Origin: Clostridia bacterium
GTDB lineage: Bacteria > Bacillota > Clostridia > Oscillospirales > CAG-272
Assembly (NCBI GenBank): GCA_017533565.1
Contig: JAFXHU010000018.1
Span: forward strand, 1 to 63,387
Direction of reading: 5' to 3'
DNA: 63,387 nucleotides
Shown: one piece after another, positions 16,517 through 25,719 of the stretch
Layout: every line of letters starts with the position of its first letter
How positions within the stretch are numbered: the stretch's first letter is position 1
Program-made: the position numbers and the translations under genes
The notes under the pieces: generated by a model
Database searches by the model: none
What the model was told of the DNA's origin: nothing
Seen by the model: only the letters and a program-made list of their open reading frames with translations

Positions 16517-18331
16517 GTGACTAATAAACAGGAAAAAATACGAAACTTTTCGATTATCGCCCACATCGACCACGGAAAATCCACGCTCGCCGACCGTATT
16601 CTTGAGAAAACGCTTGCCGTCGCCTCCCGCGATATGGAGGAGCAGCTGCTTGACAATATGGACCTTGAGCGCGAGCGCGGAATTACCATAAAGGCGCGGG
16701 CGGTGCGACTTAACTACAAGGCAAAAAACGGAGAGGAATACTACTTTAACCTTATCGATACGCCCGGTCACGTTGACTTCGGCTACGAGGTTTCCCGCTC
16801 GCTGCAGGCGTGCGAGGGTGCGCTTCTCGTCGTTGACGCTACGCAGGGGGTGGAGGCTCAAACCCTCGCAAACGCCTACCTTGCGATTGACAACGACCTT
16901 GAAATTTTGCCCGTAATCAATAAAATCGACCTTGCCTCCGCCGACGTGGAGGGGGCAAGACGGGAAATAGAGGATATTATCGGCATTCCCGCGGAGGACT
17001 GTCCCGCCGTTTCTGCGAAGGTCGGACTTAACATCGAGGACGTGCTTGAAAAGATAGTAACCGATATTCCCGCACCGAAGGGTGACCCTAACGCCTCCCT
17101 GAAGGCGCTTATCTTCGACTCGCACTACGACTCCTACCTCGGCGTAGTCGTTTACGTGCGCGTCGTAGAGGGCACGCTCCGCGCGGGCGAGCGCATCCGC
17201 CTTATGGCAAAGGGAACGGAGTTTGAGGTTATCGAGGTCGGCACTATGGAGGCGTTCGGTCTTAATAAGACCGACTCTCTCTCCGCGGGCGAGGTCGGAT
17301 ATATCACCGCCTCTATTAAAACCGTGGGAGATACCCGCGTCGGCGATACGGTTACAACCGCTGAAAACGGTGCGGACGAGCCTTTGCCCGGCTTCCGTGA
17401 GGTTCACCCGATGGTTTATTCGGGAATTTACCCCGCCGACGGCGCAAGATACGGCGATTTACGCGAGGCGCTTGAAAAGCTGCAGCTTAACGACGCCTCC
17501 CTCGTCTTTGAGCCTGAAACCTCGGTTGCCCTCGGCTTTGGCTTCCGTTGCGGCTTCCTCGGGCTTTTGCATATGGAGATTATCGAGGAAAGGCTGGAGA
17601 GGGAATTTAACCTCGACCTTATAACCACCGCACCCTCGGTTATTTATAAGGTAAAGCTTCGCAGCGGGGAAACGGTAATGATTGACAACCCCTCCGCCTT
17701 CCCGTCACCCGACGAGATTGACACCTCCTACGAGCCTGTTATGAAGGCTACGGTAATAACCCCCACCGAATACGTTGGCGGAATTATGGATTTGTGTCAG
17801 GAGAGGCGCGTCGTTTTCGTCGATATGAAATACCTCGATACCACGAGAGTGGAGCTTCATTACGAGCTTCCCCTAAACGAAATTATATACGATTTCTTCG
17901 ATGCGCTTAAAAGCAGGTCGAAGGGCTACGCCTCGCTTGACTACGAGCTGAAGGATTACCGCCCCTCCCGCCTTGTAAAGCTTGACTTTATGCTCAACGG
18001 CGAGGTTGTCGATGCGCTTTCCTTTATTGTTTTTGAGGACAGGGCGTACACCCGAGCGAGGAAAATTGCCGAAAAGCTGAAGGAAAATATCCCGCGCCAG
18101 CTCTTTGAAATCCCGATACAGGCGGCGATAGGCTCTAAAATAATCGCCCGCGAAACTGTAAAGGCAATGCGAAAGGACGTCCTTGCAAAATGCTACGGCG
18201 GCGACATTACCCGAAAGAAAAAGCTTCTTGAAAAGCAAAAGGAGGGTAAAAAGAAGATGCGTAAGCTCGGTAGCGTAGAGGTAACGCCCGAGGCGTTTAT
18301 GGCTGTTTTGAGGCTTGACGATGATAACTGA
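16517..18331 (+). CDS. lepA: Elongation factor 4 (LepA)
   Basis: A 604-residue translational GTPase. G1 is AHIDHGKST at residues 15-23, G3 DTPGHVDF, G4 NKID; downstream are EF-G-like domains and the LepA-specific C-terminal domain ([22 protein letters not shown]). It acts on stalled or misassembled ribosomes. It has a GTG start eight bases after the mutase stop; the RBS (AGAGG overlapping the end of the mutase gene) is rather far away. The gene overlaps hemW by 11 bp, the usual lepA-hemW pairing. Confidence 0.97.
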   Translation: MTNKQEKIRNFSIIAHIDHGKSTLADRILEKTLAVASRDMEEQLLDNMDLERERGITIKARAVRLNYKAKNGEEYYFNLIDTPGHVDFGYEVSRSLQACEGALLVVDATQGVEAQTLANAYLAIDNDLEILPVINKIDLASADVEGARREIEDIIGIPAEDCPAVSAKVGLNIEDVLEKIVTDIPAPKGDPNASLKALIFDSHYDSYLGVVVYVRVVEGTLRAGERIRLMAKGTEFEVIEVGTMEAFGLNKTDSLSAGEVGYITASIKTVGDTRVGDTVTTAENGADEPLPGFREVHPMVYSGIYPADGARYGDLREALEKLQLNDASLVFEPETSVALGFGFRCGFLGLLHMEIIEERLEREFNLDLITTAPSVIYKVKLRSGETVMIDNPSAFPSPDEIDTSYEPVMKATVITPTEYVGGIMDLCQERRVVFVDMKYLDTTRVELHYELPLNEIIYDFFDALKSRSKGYASLDYELKDYRPSRLVKLDFMLNGEVVDALSFIVFEDRAYTRARKIAEKLKENIPRQLFEIPIQAAIGSKIIARETVKAMRKDVLAKCYGGDITRKKKLLEKQKEGKKKMRKLGSVEVTPEAFMAVLRLDDDN

Positions 18332-19496
18332 CCCCACGCCGCGGACCTCCCTTGGGGAGGGGAAAAGCAGTCGCAAAAATTCCGCGACAGAGGCAAGAGG
18401 CGGCGGCAACCCAATCGGACTGTACCTGCATATCCCCTTTTGCGTAAGGAAGTGCAACTACTGTGATTTTTGCTCAAAGCCACCGAGCGAAAATGACTTT
18501 GACAAATATTTCGAAAGACTGAAAAGCGAATTTTCGGACTATAAACGAAGCCCTAAAATAAAAATTAACAGTCTGTTTATCGGCGGCGGAACGCCCTCGC
18601 TTTTGCCGCTTGGATACTTTACGCGGCTTTTCGATTTTATTAGCGATACCTTTGATTTTTGCGAGGACTGTGAAATTACCGCCGAAATAAATCCAGGAAC
18701 GCTAACCGAGGAAAAGGCAAAGGAATACCGCGCCCTCGGAATTAACCGAATTAGCATAGGATTACAGTCAATACACGAAAACGAGCTGAAAATGCTTGGC
18801 AGAATACACAGCTTTGAGGACTTCCTCTGCTCGTACAGCCTGTTACAGTCCCTTGGCTTTGACAATATTTCGGTTGATTTGATGTACGGAATACCCGAGC
18901 AAACGGCAAAAAGCCTAAAGGAAACGCTTGAAAAAATCATCGCCCTGAATCCGCAGCATATCTCGCTTTACGGACTAATTATCGAGGAGGGCACTCGGTT
19001 TGCAAATCGGCTTTCCGAGCTTAATCTGCCGAGCGAGGACGAGGAATGCGATATGTACTATCTTGCCTCGGAGCTACTTCGGCGGGCGGGGTACTCGCAC
19101 TATGAAATTTCCAACTACGCGCGTGAGGGCTACGAGTGCCGCCACAACCTCAAATACTGGAATACCGACGAATATATCGGCATCGGCGCGGCGGCGCACA
19201 GCTTCTTTTTGGGGCAAAGATACGGCAATACGCGCGACCTGTTTTCCGTTGTGCGCGACCCCCTTGCAAACGGAGAAACCGACGCGGACGAGTACGTTAT
19301 GATGCGCCTTCGCCTCTCGGACGGTCTTTCGCTTGACGAATACCGAAAAAGGTACGGCACCGATTTTTGCCACGGAAGGGAAAAGCTGCTCTTTAGGCTA
19401 AAGGACTTGGGACTTTTAACCCTTGACGGCGGCAAAATCCGCCTTACCGAGCGCGGCTTTTACGTAAGCAATTCAATACTTACCGAGCTTTTGTAA
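18321..19496 (+). CDS. hemW: HemW-like radical SAM heme chaperone
   Basis: A 391-residue radical SAM protein with the cluster motif C-x3-C-x2-C at Cys41, Cys45 and Cys48 ([13 protein letters not shown]), then the GGGTPS motif and [12 protein letters not shown], ending in the C-terminal HemN-like domain. HemW delivers heme in the cytoplasm; older databases call it coproporphyrinogen oxidase. Start ATG 18321 lies inside lepA; a TTG at 18315 is also possible. Residues 4-31 ([18 protein letters not shown]) are unlike the family and seem to be translated from a palindromic intergenic repeat, so a start without a normal AUG closer to IGLYLHIPF cannot be excluded. Confidence 0.92.
   Translation: MITDPTPRTSLGEGKSSRKNSATEARGGGNPIGLYLHIPFCVRKCNYCDFCSKPPSENDFDKYFERLKSEFSDYKRSPKIKINSLFIGGGTPSLLPLGYFTRLFDFISDTFDFCEDCEITAEINPGTLTEEKAKEYRALGINRISIGLQSIHENELKMLGRIHSFEDFLCSYSLLQSLGFDNISVDLMYGIPEQTAKSLKETLEKIIALNPQHISLYGLIIEEGTRFANRLSELNLPSEDEECDMYYLASELLRRAGYSHYEISNYAREGYECRHNLKYWNTDEYIGIGAAAHSFFLGQRYGNTRDLFSVVRDPLANGETDADEYVMMRLRLSDGLSLDEYRKRYGTDFCHGREKLLFRLKDLGLLTLDGGKIRLTERGFYVSNSILTELL
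18341..18420 (+). repeat. Repeat-like palindromic segment at the 5' end of hemW
   Basis: CTCCCTTGGGGAG is a palindrome, and the following GCGACAGAGGCAAGAGGCGG has the look of dispersed noncoding repeats common in gut Clostridia. It is translated here as the first 30 residues of HemW. No second copy is in this window, so this rests on appearance only. Confidence 0.4.
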
Positions 19497-19587
19497 ACGG
19501 TTATTTACATTTTGCTTTTTGTCCCCAACTCCTCACGGGATTTGGTATAAACTGCAGGAAAAATCATAAAATAAGAAAGGCAAATAT

Positions 19588-19887
19588 ATGTCTAAAAAAG
19601 AAAAGGATTTCATCGACGACGAGTCAGAGGGCTACTTTATGACCCTCGTTGACGAAAAGGGAAAGGAAAGGGAATTCGAGCTTTACGCGAAATGCATCCT
19701 CAACGGAAAGGATTACTTTGCCCTCGCGCCCGTTGACGGCGAGGAGGGGGAATACGTGCTTCTTCGCGGTAATAAGGTTGGAGAGGAAATTTTCTTTGAA
19801 ACCATCGACGACGACGATGAATTTGAAAGGGTAGAGGATTATATGGGCGACCTCCTTTTCGGCGAGGTTGACTACGACGAAAATTAA
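19588..19887 (+). CDS. DUF1292 family protein
   Basis: A 99-residue strongly acidic protein of the DUF1292 (YrzB-like) family: FMTLVDEKGKEREFELYAKCILNGKDYFALAPVDGEEGEYVLLRG...GEEIFFETIDDDDEFERVEDYMGDLL. This beta-rich pattern ending in a DDEEF-type acidic stretch is typical. Function unknown; members often lie near ruvX and mreB in Firmicutes, but here it stands alone between hemW and 6S RNA. RBS AGAAAGG lies upstream of the ATG. Confidence 0.88.
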   Translation: MSKKEKDFIDDESEGYFMTLVDEKGKEREFELYAKCILNGKDYFALAPVDGEEGEYVLLRGNKVGEEIFFETIDDDDEFERVEDYMGDLLFGEVDYDEN

Positions 19888-19912
19888 CGCCGTTTTATAC
19901 CCTTATATCCAA

Positions 19913-19993
19913 AATTCGGTGTGACAAGCGCACCGAAAACGGTGACAATCCTACCTAAAACGGTAACAAACGCACCGAATACGGTAACAAACG
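19913..19993 (+). repeat. Degenerate 21-bp tandem repeat
   Basis: About four diverged units of the type CACCGAAAACGGTGACAATC / TACCTAAAACGGTAACAAACG / CACCGAATACGGTAACAAACG. Each unit contains a small hairpin CACCG-AAAA-CGGTG or its variant. Confidence 0.8.
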
Positions 19994-20061
19994 CGAAAAA
20001 GCACAGCGACAAACACGCTGACCAAGCGGCTGTTAAATTTATTCACCCGATTTTTTAAAAA

Positions 20062-20245
20062 ATACCTCCTGCGGTGTTCGTGATACGGTATATTTGGGCC
20101 GACACACACTGAAAGGGAGCTTGGACTTCCCGTATCGGGATGCAGGCCTCCTGCCGCGGACTGTCTTCGTACCTCCGCCAAGCAGACGTTGGAAGCGCAA
20201 TGAACGGGAGAGGGCACCCACCTGGCATAGCTGGGTCAATTTTTG
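20062..20245 (+). ncRNA. ssrS: 6S RNA
   Basis: The intergenic stretch has the conserved flanks of Firmicutes 6S RNA: CTCCTGCGGTGTTCGTG near the 5' side and GGGCACCCACCTGGCAT near the 3' side, with a long interrupted stem between them (for example GGGAGCTTGGACTTCCC and GGCCTCCTGCCG). 6S RNA mimics an open promoter and binds sigma-A RNA polymerase. Ends are approximate (20 bases either way). An open reading frame crosses the region but has no coding character. Confidence 0.75.
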
Positions 20246-20274
20246 CCGTACACGGCACTCGCGGGTTTTATTGT

Positions 20275-20307
20275 GGGCGGGGAGCTTTGCTCCCTCGCCC
20301 CTTTTTC
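20275..20307 (+). terminator. Terminator downstream of 6S RNA
   Basis: GGGCGGGGAGC-TTT-GCTCCCTCGCCC stem followed by a T-rich tract. Confidence 0.85.
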
Positions 20308-20505
20308 TTTCCCTCTAATATCCGCCTACCAAACGGCTATTTAATTAACGCCTCGCACCTCTTTTTCCACTCCTTCGCTTTGACCCGCAAAAAGGGAGTT
20401 TTTTTAATAAAACCCCCCACCCGTGTTAAATTTTCCGCCTTTTTTCATTTTTCCGTCGGCAAAAGCATATATTCCTATATAACAAAAATCAAAGGAAATG
20501 CGGCT

Positions 20506-23067
20506 ATGAAGGAAAAAATCAAAGGACTCACAAGCGAGGCGGCACAGCTCTCTCGCGAAAAGCACGGCTCAAACTCGCTCGAAAGGCTGCGCGGGCGCGG
20601 CATTGTAAGAAGCTTTTTTGACAATCTCTGTGACCCGATTATACGGATACTCATTATTGCCCTCGTCCTCGAGGTGGTGTTGACGCTCGGGAAATGCAAC
20701 CTCGTGGAGGTATTTGGCATTATCTTTGCCATACTCGTCGCAACGGTTGTTTCGACCCTCTCCGAATACGGGTCGGAGCGCGCGTTTTTAAAGCTTGAAA
20801 AGGAGGCGGGCGGCGGCACCGTCCGTGTTTTGCGCGACGGGCGCACCGTTGAAATACATCCCGACGAAGTCGTTGTCGGTGACGTAGTTTTCCTCTCTGC
20901 GGGGGAGCGTATTCACGCCGACGGCATACTCCTCGATGGTGAAATCACGGTTGACCAGTCGGCACTCACGGGCGAAAACGTCGAAGCGCACAAGTCGGTT
21001 GGCAATCCCCTCGGCTGGGAGCTTTCGGAGCAGCACCGCGTCTTTCGCGGCTCGGTGATAAGCTCTGGGGAGGGTATTATGCGCGTGGAGCGCGTCGGCG
21101 GCGCAACCTACTTTGGACAGGTTGCGCGGGATATACAGTCAGAAACCCGCGAAAGCCCCCTGAAGCTCCGCCTGTCCCGCCTTGCAAAAACGATAAGCCG
21201 TATCGGCTACGTCTGTGCCGCACTTGTCGGCGCGACCTACCTCGTTATTGCCTTCTTCGTTGATAAAACCGTCAATACCGCCGACGCCGTGTCAATTTTT
21301 ACCACTCTCGTCCACGCCCTTACGCTTATGATAACCGTCATTGTCGTTGCCGTGCCGGAGGGACTTCCGATGATGATTTCGGTGGTGCTTTCCGCAAATA
21401 TCCGCCGAATGCTTCGCGATAATCTTCTCGTAAAAAAGCCTGTCGGTATAGAAACCGCAGGCTCGCTGAATATCCTTTTTACCGATAAAACGGGCACGCT
21501 CACAACGGGAAAGCTCTCGGTTGAGCGCATCATAACCTACAACGATACCGTCCGCCGTATAAGCGTGCTTCGCCGTATGCCGTATATGTACGATGCGCTT
21601 TTGCTTTCCGCAGTATATAACACCGATACCTACCGCGAGGGCGGAAAAATCCACGGCGGTAACGCCACCGACCGCGCAGTTGCCGAATTTTTCGTGGGCG
21701 AAAGCCTCCCAAGCGCGACGGTTATCTCCCGCACCCCCTTCTCAAGCGAGCGCAAATATTCCTCCGTAACCCTCGCAGACGGCGTGACCTACCTAAAGGG
21801 TGCTGCCGAAATTATCCTCTCCCGTGCCTCCTTTGCGCTCAACGAGCGAGGTGAGGCAGTCGCCTTTAACAAGCAATACGCCACCGACGCACTTGCCACG
21901 GCACTCGGGGCGGGAGAGCGAGTAATTGCGGTTGCAAGGTCGGAGCGGGGAAGCGAGGCGCTCACCCTTATCGCGCTTATCGTCTTAAAGGACAAAATCC
22001 GTCCGCGAGTGCGCGACGCCGTAGCAAGCATAGAGGGCGCGGGCATACAAATCGTAATGCTTACGGGGGATAACCGCGACACCGCGATAAGCATCGCACG
22101 CGAATGCGGATTTTTCAACGAAACCCGCGGCAACGTTGCCCTGACCCCCGCGGAGCTTGACCGTATGACCGACGGGGAGCTGAAGGCTGTGCTTCCGAAT
22201 TTGCGCGTTGTCGCGCGCGCCCGCCCCTCTGATAAAATAAGGCTCGTAAGACTGTCACAGGAGCTTGACCTCGTTACGGGAATGACGGGCGACGGAATAA
22301 ACGACGCCCCCGCTTTAAAGCTTGCCGACGTCGGCTTCGCAATGGGAAGCGGCACGGATATTGCAAAATCCGCGGGGGACGTGGTAATCCTCGACGACAG
22401 CATTTTTTCAATCTCCAAAACCGTCCTCTACGGGCGCACAATCTTTAAATCAATACGCAAATTCATAACCTTCCAGCTGATAATGAATCTTGCCGCCTGC
22501 GGAATTACGCTTATCGGGCAAATTCTCGGAATAGATAACCCGATTACGATAATCCAAATGCTCTGGGTCAATATAATTATGGACACCCTTGGAGGGCTTG
22601 CCTTCGCGGGCGAGCCGCCGCTTGACTACTATATGAAGGAAAAGCCGAAAAAGCGCACCGAGCCGATACTTACCCGCGAAACCGTCGCACACGTTTTGTT
22701 AAACGGAGGCTTCACGCTTGCCCTTCTTATCGCATTTCTTACGTTAAATTACTTTAAGGACGGCTATCTGACCCCCGCGCACCACCTTACCGCCTTTTAC
22801 GCAGTCTTTATCTTCGCGGGCATCTTTAACTCGGTTTCGGCAAGGTGCGACCGCTTCTTTATCCTCTCGCACATCACGAAAAACAAGCCGTTTTTGCTGA
22901 TAATGCTGTTTATTTCGGTAATACAGGTTCTTATCGTCTATTACGGCGGAAGCCTCTTTCGGTCTATCCCCCTCTCCGCCTCGGAGCTTTTCTTTGCGAT
23001 AGCCACCGCCGCCCTCGTCCTCCTTTTCGATAGCCTCCGCCGAATTTTCAAAAAGCTTTCGAAATAG
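20506..23067 (+). CDS. P-type ATPase, calcium-transporting type
   Basis: An 853-residue P2-type ATPase. The phosphorylation motif is DKTGTLT at Asp327, the ion-site motif PEGLP begins at Pro284 (typical of Ca2+ pumps) and the hinge is MTGDGINDAPALK at about Asp596. The actuator loop reads LTGEN at residues 154-158 where most family members have TGES; Glu, the catalytic residue, is kept. It has an N-terminal cation ATPase domain and about ten membrane helices. I chose ATG 20506 with AAAGGA upstream; the frame is open far upstream through the 6S RNA but that part is not coding. It likely exports Ca2+ from the cytoplasm. Confidence 0.92.
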   Translation: MKEKIKGLTSEAAQLSREKHGSNSLERLRGRGIVRSFFDNLCDPIIRILIIALVLEVVLTLGKCNLVEVFGIIFAILVATVVSTLSEYGSERAFLKLEKEAGGGTVRVLRDGRTVEIHPDEVVVGDVVFLSAGERIHADGILLDGEITVDQSALTGENVEAHKSVGNPLGWELSEQHRVFRGSVISSGEGIMRVERVGGATYFGQVARDIQSETRESPLKLRLSRLAKTISRIGYVCAALVGATYLVIAFFVDKTVNTADAVSIFTTLVHALTLMITVIVVAVPEGLPMMISVVLSANIRRMLRDNLLVKKPVGIETAGSLNILFTDKTGTLTTGKLSVERIITYNDTVRRISVLRRMPYMYDALLLSAVYNTDTYREGGKIHGGNATDRAVAEFFVGESLPSATVISRTPFSSERKYSSVTLADGVTYLKGAAEIILSRASFALNERGEAVAFNKQYATDALATALGAGERVIAVARSERGSEALTLIALIVLKDKIRPRVRDAVASIEGAGIQIVMLTGDNRDTAISIARECGFFNETRGNVALTPAELDRMTDGELKAVLPNLRVVARARPSDKIRLVRLSQELDLVTGMTGDGINDAPALKLADVGFAMGSGTDIAKSAGDVVILDDSIFSISKTVLYGRTIFKSIRKFITFQLIMNLAACGITLIGQILGIDNPITIIQMLWVNIIMDTLGGLAFAGEPPLDYYMKEKPKKRTEPILTRETVAHVLLNGGFTLALLIAFLTLNYFKDGYLTPAHHLTAFYAVFIFAGIFNSVSARCDRFFILSHITKNKPFLLIMLFISVIQVLIVYYGGSLFRSIPLSASELFFAIATAALVLLFDSLRRIFKKLSK

Positions 23068-23070
23068 AAA

Positions 23071-23190
23071 AAGCCTTCTCCCCCGAGAAGGGGGACGAGA
23101 GTTGCGGGGCAACTCGGTGGATGAGGTTCTTTGCCTTCTCTTGTGAGAGAATGGGGACGAGAGTTGCGGGGCAACTCGATGGATGAGTAG
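23071..23190 (+). repeat. Two tandem copies of interspersed repeat family A
   Basis: Copies 23071-23126 and 23131-23190 share GGGGACGAGAGTTGCGGGGC and the following AACTCG, and each carries GTTGC-GG-GGCAAC and TTCTC/GAGAA palindromes. A partial third copy is at 1210-1246. The ATPase stop codon lies four bases upstream. Confidence 0.88.
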
Positions 23191-23618
23191 TACCCGCCTT
23201 GGCACATAAGAGCCTTGTAGCGTTTTGCCTTCCCCCACCGGGGAAGGCTTACAGTTCACACACCACCTACGCGTGTCACCCTGAGCGAAGTCGAAATTTT
23301 GCTCCCTCGCGAGCAAAATCAAGGAGCGAGCATTCGCTCCGCAGGGGTCTTGCAATGGACGATGTATTAAAAGACAGTCTAACGTCCAATAGCAACGAAA
23401 AGAAAAAAGTTCACGACAGCAACGGTAATTTCGCAAAGCGAATATTTTACGCCTTGCCGCTTATAAGCAAGCTTGTTCTCGCTGCGGCTCGGTCCCAACT
23501 CGGCTCTGACAGTCGTTTAGACTGTCATTCACTACCTCGTTGCCGCTTCGCTACGCTCTGCGGCGAAAATGCGAACCCGCCTTTGCTCCGTTGTCGCAAA
23601 ACGGGTTCTTCCGACCAA
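23191..23618. other. Noncoding stretch with dispersed-repeat character
   Basis: No gene is supported here. It contains CCTTCCCC/GGGGAAGG (about 23230-23250), a TCACCCTGAGCGAAGTCGAA segment typical of dispersed repeats in gut bacteria, AGCGAGCATTCGCTC, and ACAGTC-GTTTA-GACTGT hairpins. The 3' part (CAAAACGGGTTCTTCCGACC) recalls tRNA-adjacent repeats, but no cloverleaf forms. Confidence 0.5.
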
Positions 23619-23660
23619 CTCCAAATAAAAAACGCCCCGTGGGGCGTTTTTTATTTGGAG
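23619..23660. terminator. 42-bp perfect palindrome: tRNA-Gly terminator overlapping the tRNA 3' end
   Basis: A 20-bp stem with a 2-base centre (GT). The stem starts with the tRNA 3'-terminal bases CTCCA and holds GGGGCG plus T6 on either strand, so it works as a terminator in both directions. Confidence 0.9.
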
Positions 23661-23729
23661 CAGGCAACGGGAATCGAACCCGCACAGTCAGCTTGGGAAG
23701 CTGAAATTCTACCACTAAACTATGCCTGC
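23656..23729 (-). tRNA. tRNA-Gly (CCC)
   Basis: A 74-nt tRNA on the reverse strand. GCAGGCA pairs with TGCCTGC, the CCA end is encoded, the anticodon loop is TTCCCAA with anticodon CCC, and the T-arm is GGGTTCGATTCCC. Confidence 0.95.
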
Positions 23730-23743
23730 GGTGCTGTGCTTCT

Positions 23744-23772
23744 ATTTTAGCAAAAGCTTGTGCAAAAGTCAA
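23744..23772 (-). promoter_or_regulatory. Promoter of tRNA-Gly
   Basis: Reverse strand TTGACT, 17-bp spacer ending TGC, TAAAAT. Confidence 0.85.
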
Positions 23773-23821
23773 GCGAAAAACGTCGAAAAGCTTTTCTTGT
23801 TCAAAAAAAATTCCTTTTTCC

Positions 23822-23850
23822 TTGCAAAGCATAAATTGCTGTGCTATAAT
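23822..23850 (+). promoter_or_regulatory. Promoter of the twin unknown genes
   Basis: TTGCAA, 17-bp spacer ending TGC, TATAAT; 27 bp before the ATG at 23878. Confidence 0.85.
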
Positions 23851-23877
23851 AAAATAAAAGACCGTTAAGGAGTATAT

Positions 23878-24273
23878 ATGAGAGCTAAATTCGTTACTAT
23901 TATCGGCAATGCTATGGTTGCCGATTACACAATGTTTAATAAGCATTTTAAGTATCTTGACCTCACACCCGAAGAAGAGCAGGCGCTGATTGCCGAGGCG
24001 GAGAAGTGGGCGGTCCTGCGCGAGATTGAAACCGATGTATCATACGACGAATTCGGCGATTACAGCTTTGATACAAAGAAGGATATTACGCGCCTCACCG
24101 ACAGCTACGGCGACGTTATCGTAAGGGATGGAAAAATTTGGGGCGTGGTAGTCAACAACCACGGCATTGTCAAAAAGGGTGGAAAGCTTGTCGATAAGTG
24201 GGATAGATGGGAGTCCCGCGCGGTTTACTACTACACCCACACCTACTCGCTTATTCGTGTGGATAAAGAATAA
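23878..24273 (+). CDS. Unknown small protein, first of a paralogous pair
   Basis: A 131-residue protein I do not recognise. It begins MRAKFVTIIGNAMVADYTMFNKHFKYLDLTPEEEQ, closely matching the start of the next gene (MKARFVKIVENEAEAS...MHFKYLDLTPEQEA). It has no signal peptide or membrane segment; it is acidic and rich in Asp, Tyr and Lys, with a strand-rich VIVRDGKIWGVVVNN segment. RBS AAGGAG. It shares a promoter with its twin 26 bp downstream, so the two probably arose by tandem duplication and are expressed together. Function unknown. Confidence 0.75.
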   Translation: MRAKFVTIIGNAMVADYTMFNKHFKYLDLTPEEEQALIAEAEKWAVLREIETDVSYDEFGDYSFDTKKDITRLTDSYGDVIVRDGKIWGVVVNNHGIVKKGGKLVDKWDRWESRAVYYYTHTYSLIRVDKE

Positions 24274-24299
24274 CCGTAAATTTATAAAGGAACAAAGGA

Positions 24300-24749
24300 A
24301 TGAAAGCAAGATTTGTCAAAATTGTAGAAAACGAGGCGGAGGCATCCTATTCAAGGCATAATATGCACTTCAAATACCTCGACCTCACCCCCGAACAGGA
24401 GGCGACACTTATCGAGCAGGCAAAGCAGTATAGCATAATCCGTTACAGCAGCACCGAATACGACCACGAGGAATACGGAAGCTATACCGATACAAATCCG
24501 CCGAAACTTATCCCCCTTACCGAGCTTAACGATTTTGTCTTAATTAACGGAGAATATTATTACGTAGAGGCGGGAACCGTAATCGTCGAGGACGGAAAAA
24601 TTATCGGCGTTGCAATGACCGGTGGTGTAATTTATGCCGATGACAACGGTTCGGATTCCTGCAAATCAAGAAGCGTTCACGAGTCGGGTCGTCAAACCGA
24701 GCGCGAGAGCAGCAGCTATAAGCTCGTAAGAAACGAAAGCATAGAGTAA
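24300..24749 (+). CDS. Unknown small protein, second of a paralogous pair
   Basis: A 149-residue paralogue of the preceding product. Similarity covers the first 45 residues (HFKYLDLTPEQEATLIEQAKQY) and a later segment VIVEDGKIIGVAMTGGVI matching VIVRDGKIWGVVVNNHGI. The C-terminal 30 residues are polar (SCKSRSVHESGRQTERESSSYKL) where the first copy has YYYTHTYSLIR. No export signal. RBS AAAGGA. It ends at a bidirectional terminator shared with ksgA. Confidence 0.75.
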   Translation: MKARFVKIVENEAEASYSRHNMHFKYLDLTPEQEATLIEQAKQYSIIRYSSTEYDHEEYGSYTDTNPPKLIPLTELNDFVLINGEYYYVEAGTVIVEDGKIIGVAMTGGVIYADDNGSDSCKSRSVHESGRQTERESSSYKLVRNESIE

Positions 24750-24761
24750 AACAGACCTAAC

Positions 24762-24791
24762 AAAAAACGGCGGAATTTCCGCCGTTTTTTT
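24762..24791. terminator. Bidirectional terminator
   Basis: AAAAAACGGCGGA/TCCGCCGTTTTTT hairpin between convergent genes; the right end reaches the ksgA stop codon. Confidence 0.9.
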
Positions 24792-25647
24792 ACTTATTCT
24801 CGGTAAGATAATCCGCGAGTCTTACGTAATCCTCGGTGGAAAGCCTTTCGCCGCGGACGTTTTCGTCCTGACCTATTGCCTTGAGTGCGGCACATAAAAG
24901 CTCCTTGGAGAAGGGAAGCTTCGCCGAAACCGCATTAACAAGCGTCTTTCTCCGCATCTCAAACGCCGCACGGATAAGCGCGCGGAACAAAGCCTCGTCC
25001 TTTGGAACGTACGGCTTTTCGGAATAAAGGTCAATCCTTACCACCGCGCTGTCAACCTTCGGCGCGGGAACGAAGCAACCCGCCGAAACCTTGAAAAGCC
25101 TTTTCGCCCGCCCGTAGTAGCCAAGCACCGCGGTAATCGCACCGTAATCCGAGCTGCCCGCCTTTGCCACAAGCCTTGCCGCGACCTCGTTTTGAATCAT
25201 AACCGTTACGGTGTCGAATTTCACTCCGCTTTCGAGAAGATACATCAAAATCGGCGTCGTGATATAGTAGGGAAGGTTGGCGCATACCGAAATCGGCATA
25301 CCGTCCGCATATTTTTCAATAAGGGCGGGGAGGTCCACCTTCATAATATCCTCGTTGATAACCGTAACGTTATCGTATTCCGCCATCGTCTTTTCAAGTA
25401 TGGGAATAAGTCCGCGGTCTATCTCAACGGCAACAACCCTTTTATACCGAAGCGCAAGCTCCTGTGTAAGACAGCCGATGCCCGGACCGATTTCAAGCAC
25501 GAGCCTCTCTGCCGTGTCCGCACAGTTATCGGCAATATCCTCGGGAATCATCCGATTGGTAAGAAAGTTTTGTCCAAACTCCTTGCGAAAGGTTATGCCC
25601 GCCTCCGTCATAAGGCGTTTGATAACCGATAAATTACATAAATCCAT
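24790..25647 (-). CDS. rsmA: 16S rRNA dimethyladenosine transferase RsmA/KsgA
   Basis: A 285-residue class I methyltransferase that dimethylates two adjacent adenosines near the 16S rRNA 3' end. Motif I is LEIGPGIGCLTQEL after KEFGQNFL, and the catalytic motif IV is NLPYYITTP. The C-terminal helical domain (FRALIRAAFEMRRKTLVNA) is complete. I chose ATG 25647 with GGAGTAAAT before it; the longer frame runs into the opposite-strand tRNA-Thr gene and is not coding there. Confidence 0.96.
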   Translation of the reverse strand: MDLCNLSVIKRLMTEAGITFRKEFGQNFLTNRMIPEDIADNCADTAERLVLEIGPGIGCLTQELALRYKRVVAVEIDRGLIPILEKTMAEYDNVTVINEDIMKVDLPALIEKYADGMPISVCANLPYYITTPILMYLLESGVKFDTVTVMIQNEVAARLVAKAGSSDYGAITAVLGYYGRAKRLFKVSAGCFVPAPKVDSAVVRIDLYSEKPYVPKDEALFRALIRAAFEMRRKTLVNAVSAKLPFSKELLCAALKAIGQDENVRGERLSTEDYVRLADYLTENK

Positions 25648-25675
25648 ATTTACTCCAAAAAATATCGTAAAGCTA

Positions 25676-25704
25676 TTGACAAAAGCAATTGTTCGTGCTA
25701 AAAT
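25676..25704 (+). promoter_or_regulatory. Promoter of tRNA-Thr
   Basis: TTGACA, 17-bp spacer ending TGC, TAAAAT; 15 bp before the tRNA. Confidence 0.88.
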
Positions 25705-25719
25705 ATACGAGTACGAAAT

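Noticed and set aside
20140-20505. Long open frame upstream of the P-type ATPase that would add 122 residues
   Set aside because: It runs through the 6S RNA and its terminator, has no family similarity, and ATG 20506 has a normal RBS.
23199-23750. 183-codon open frame across the repeat region and tRNA-Gly
   Set aside because: The C-terminal part (ATGIEPAQ...) is the usual false translation antisense to a tRNA; the rest is repeat DNA with no RBS.
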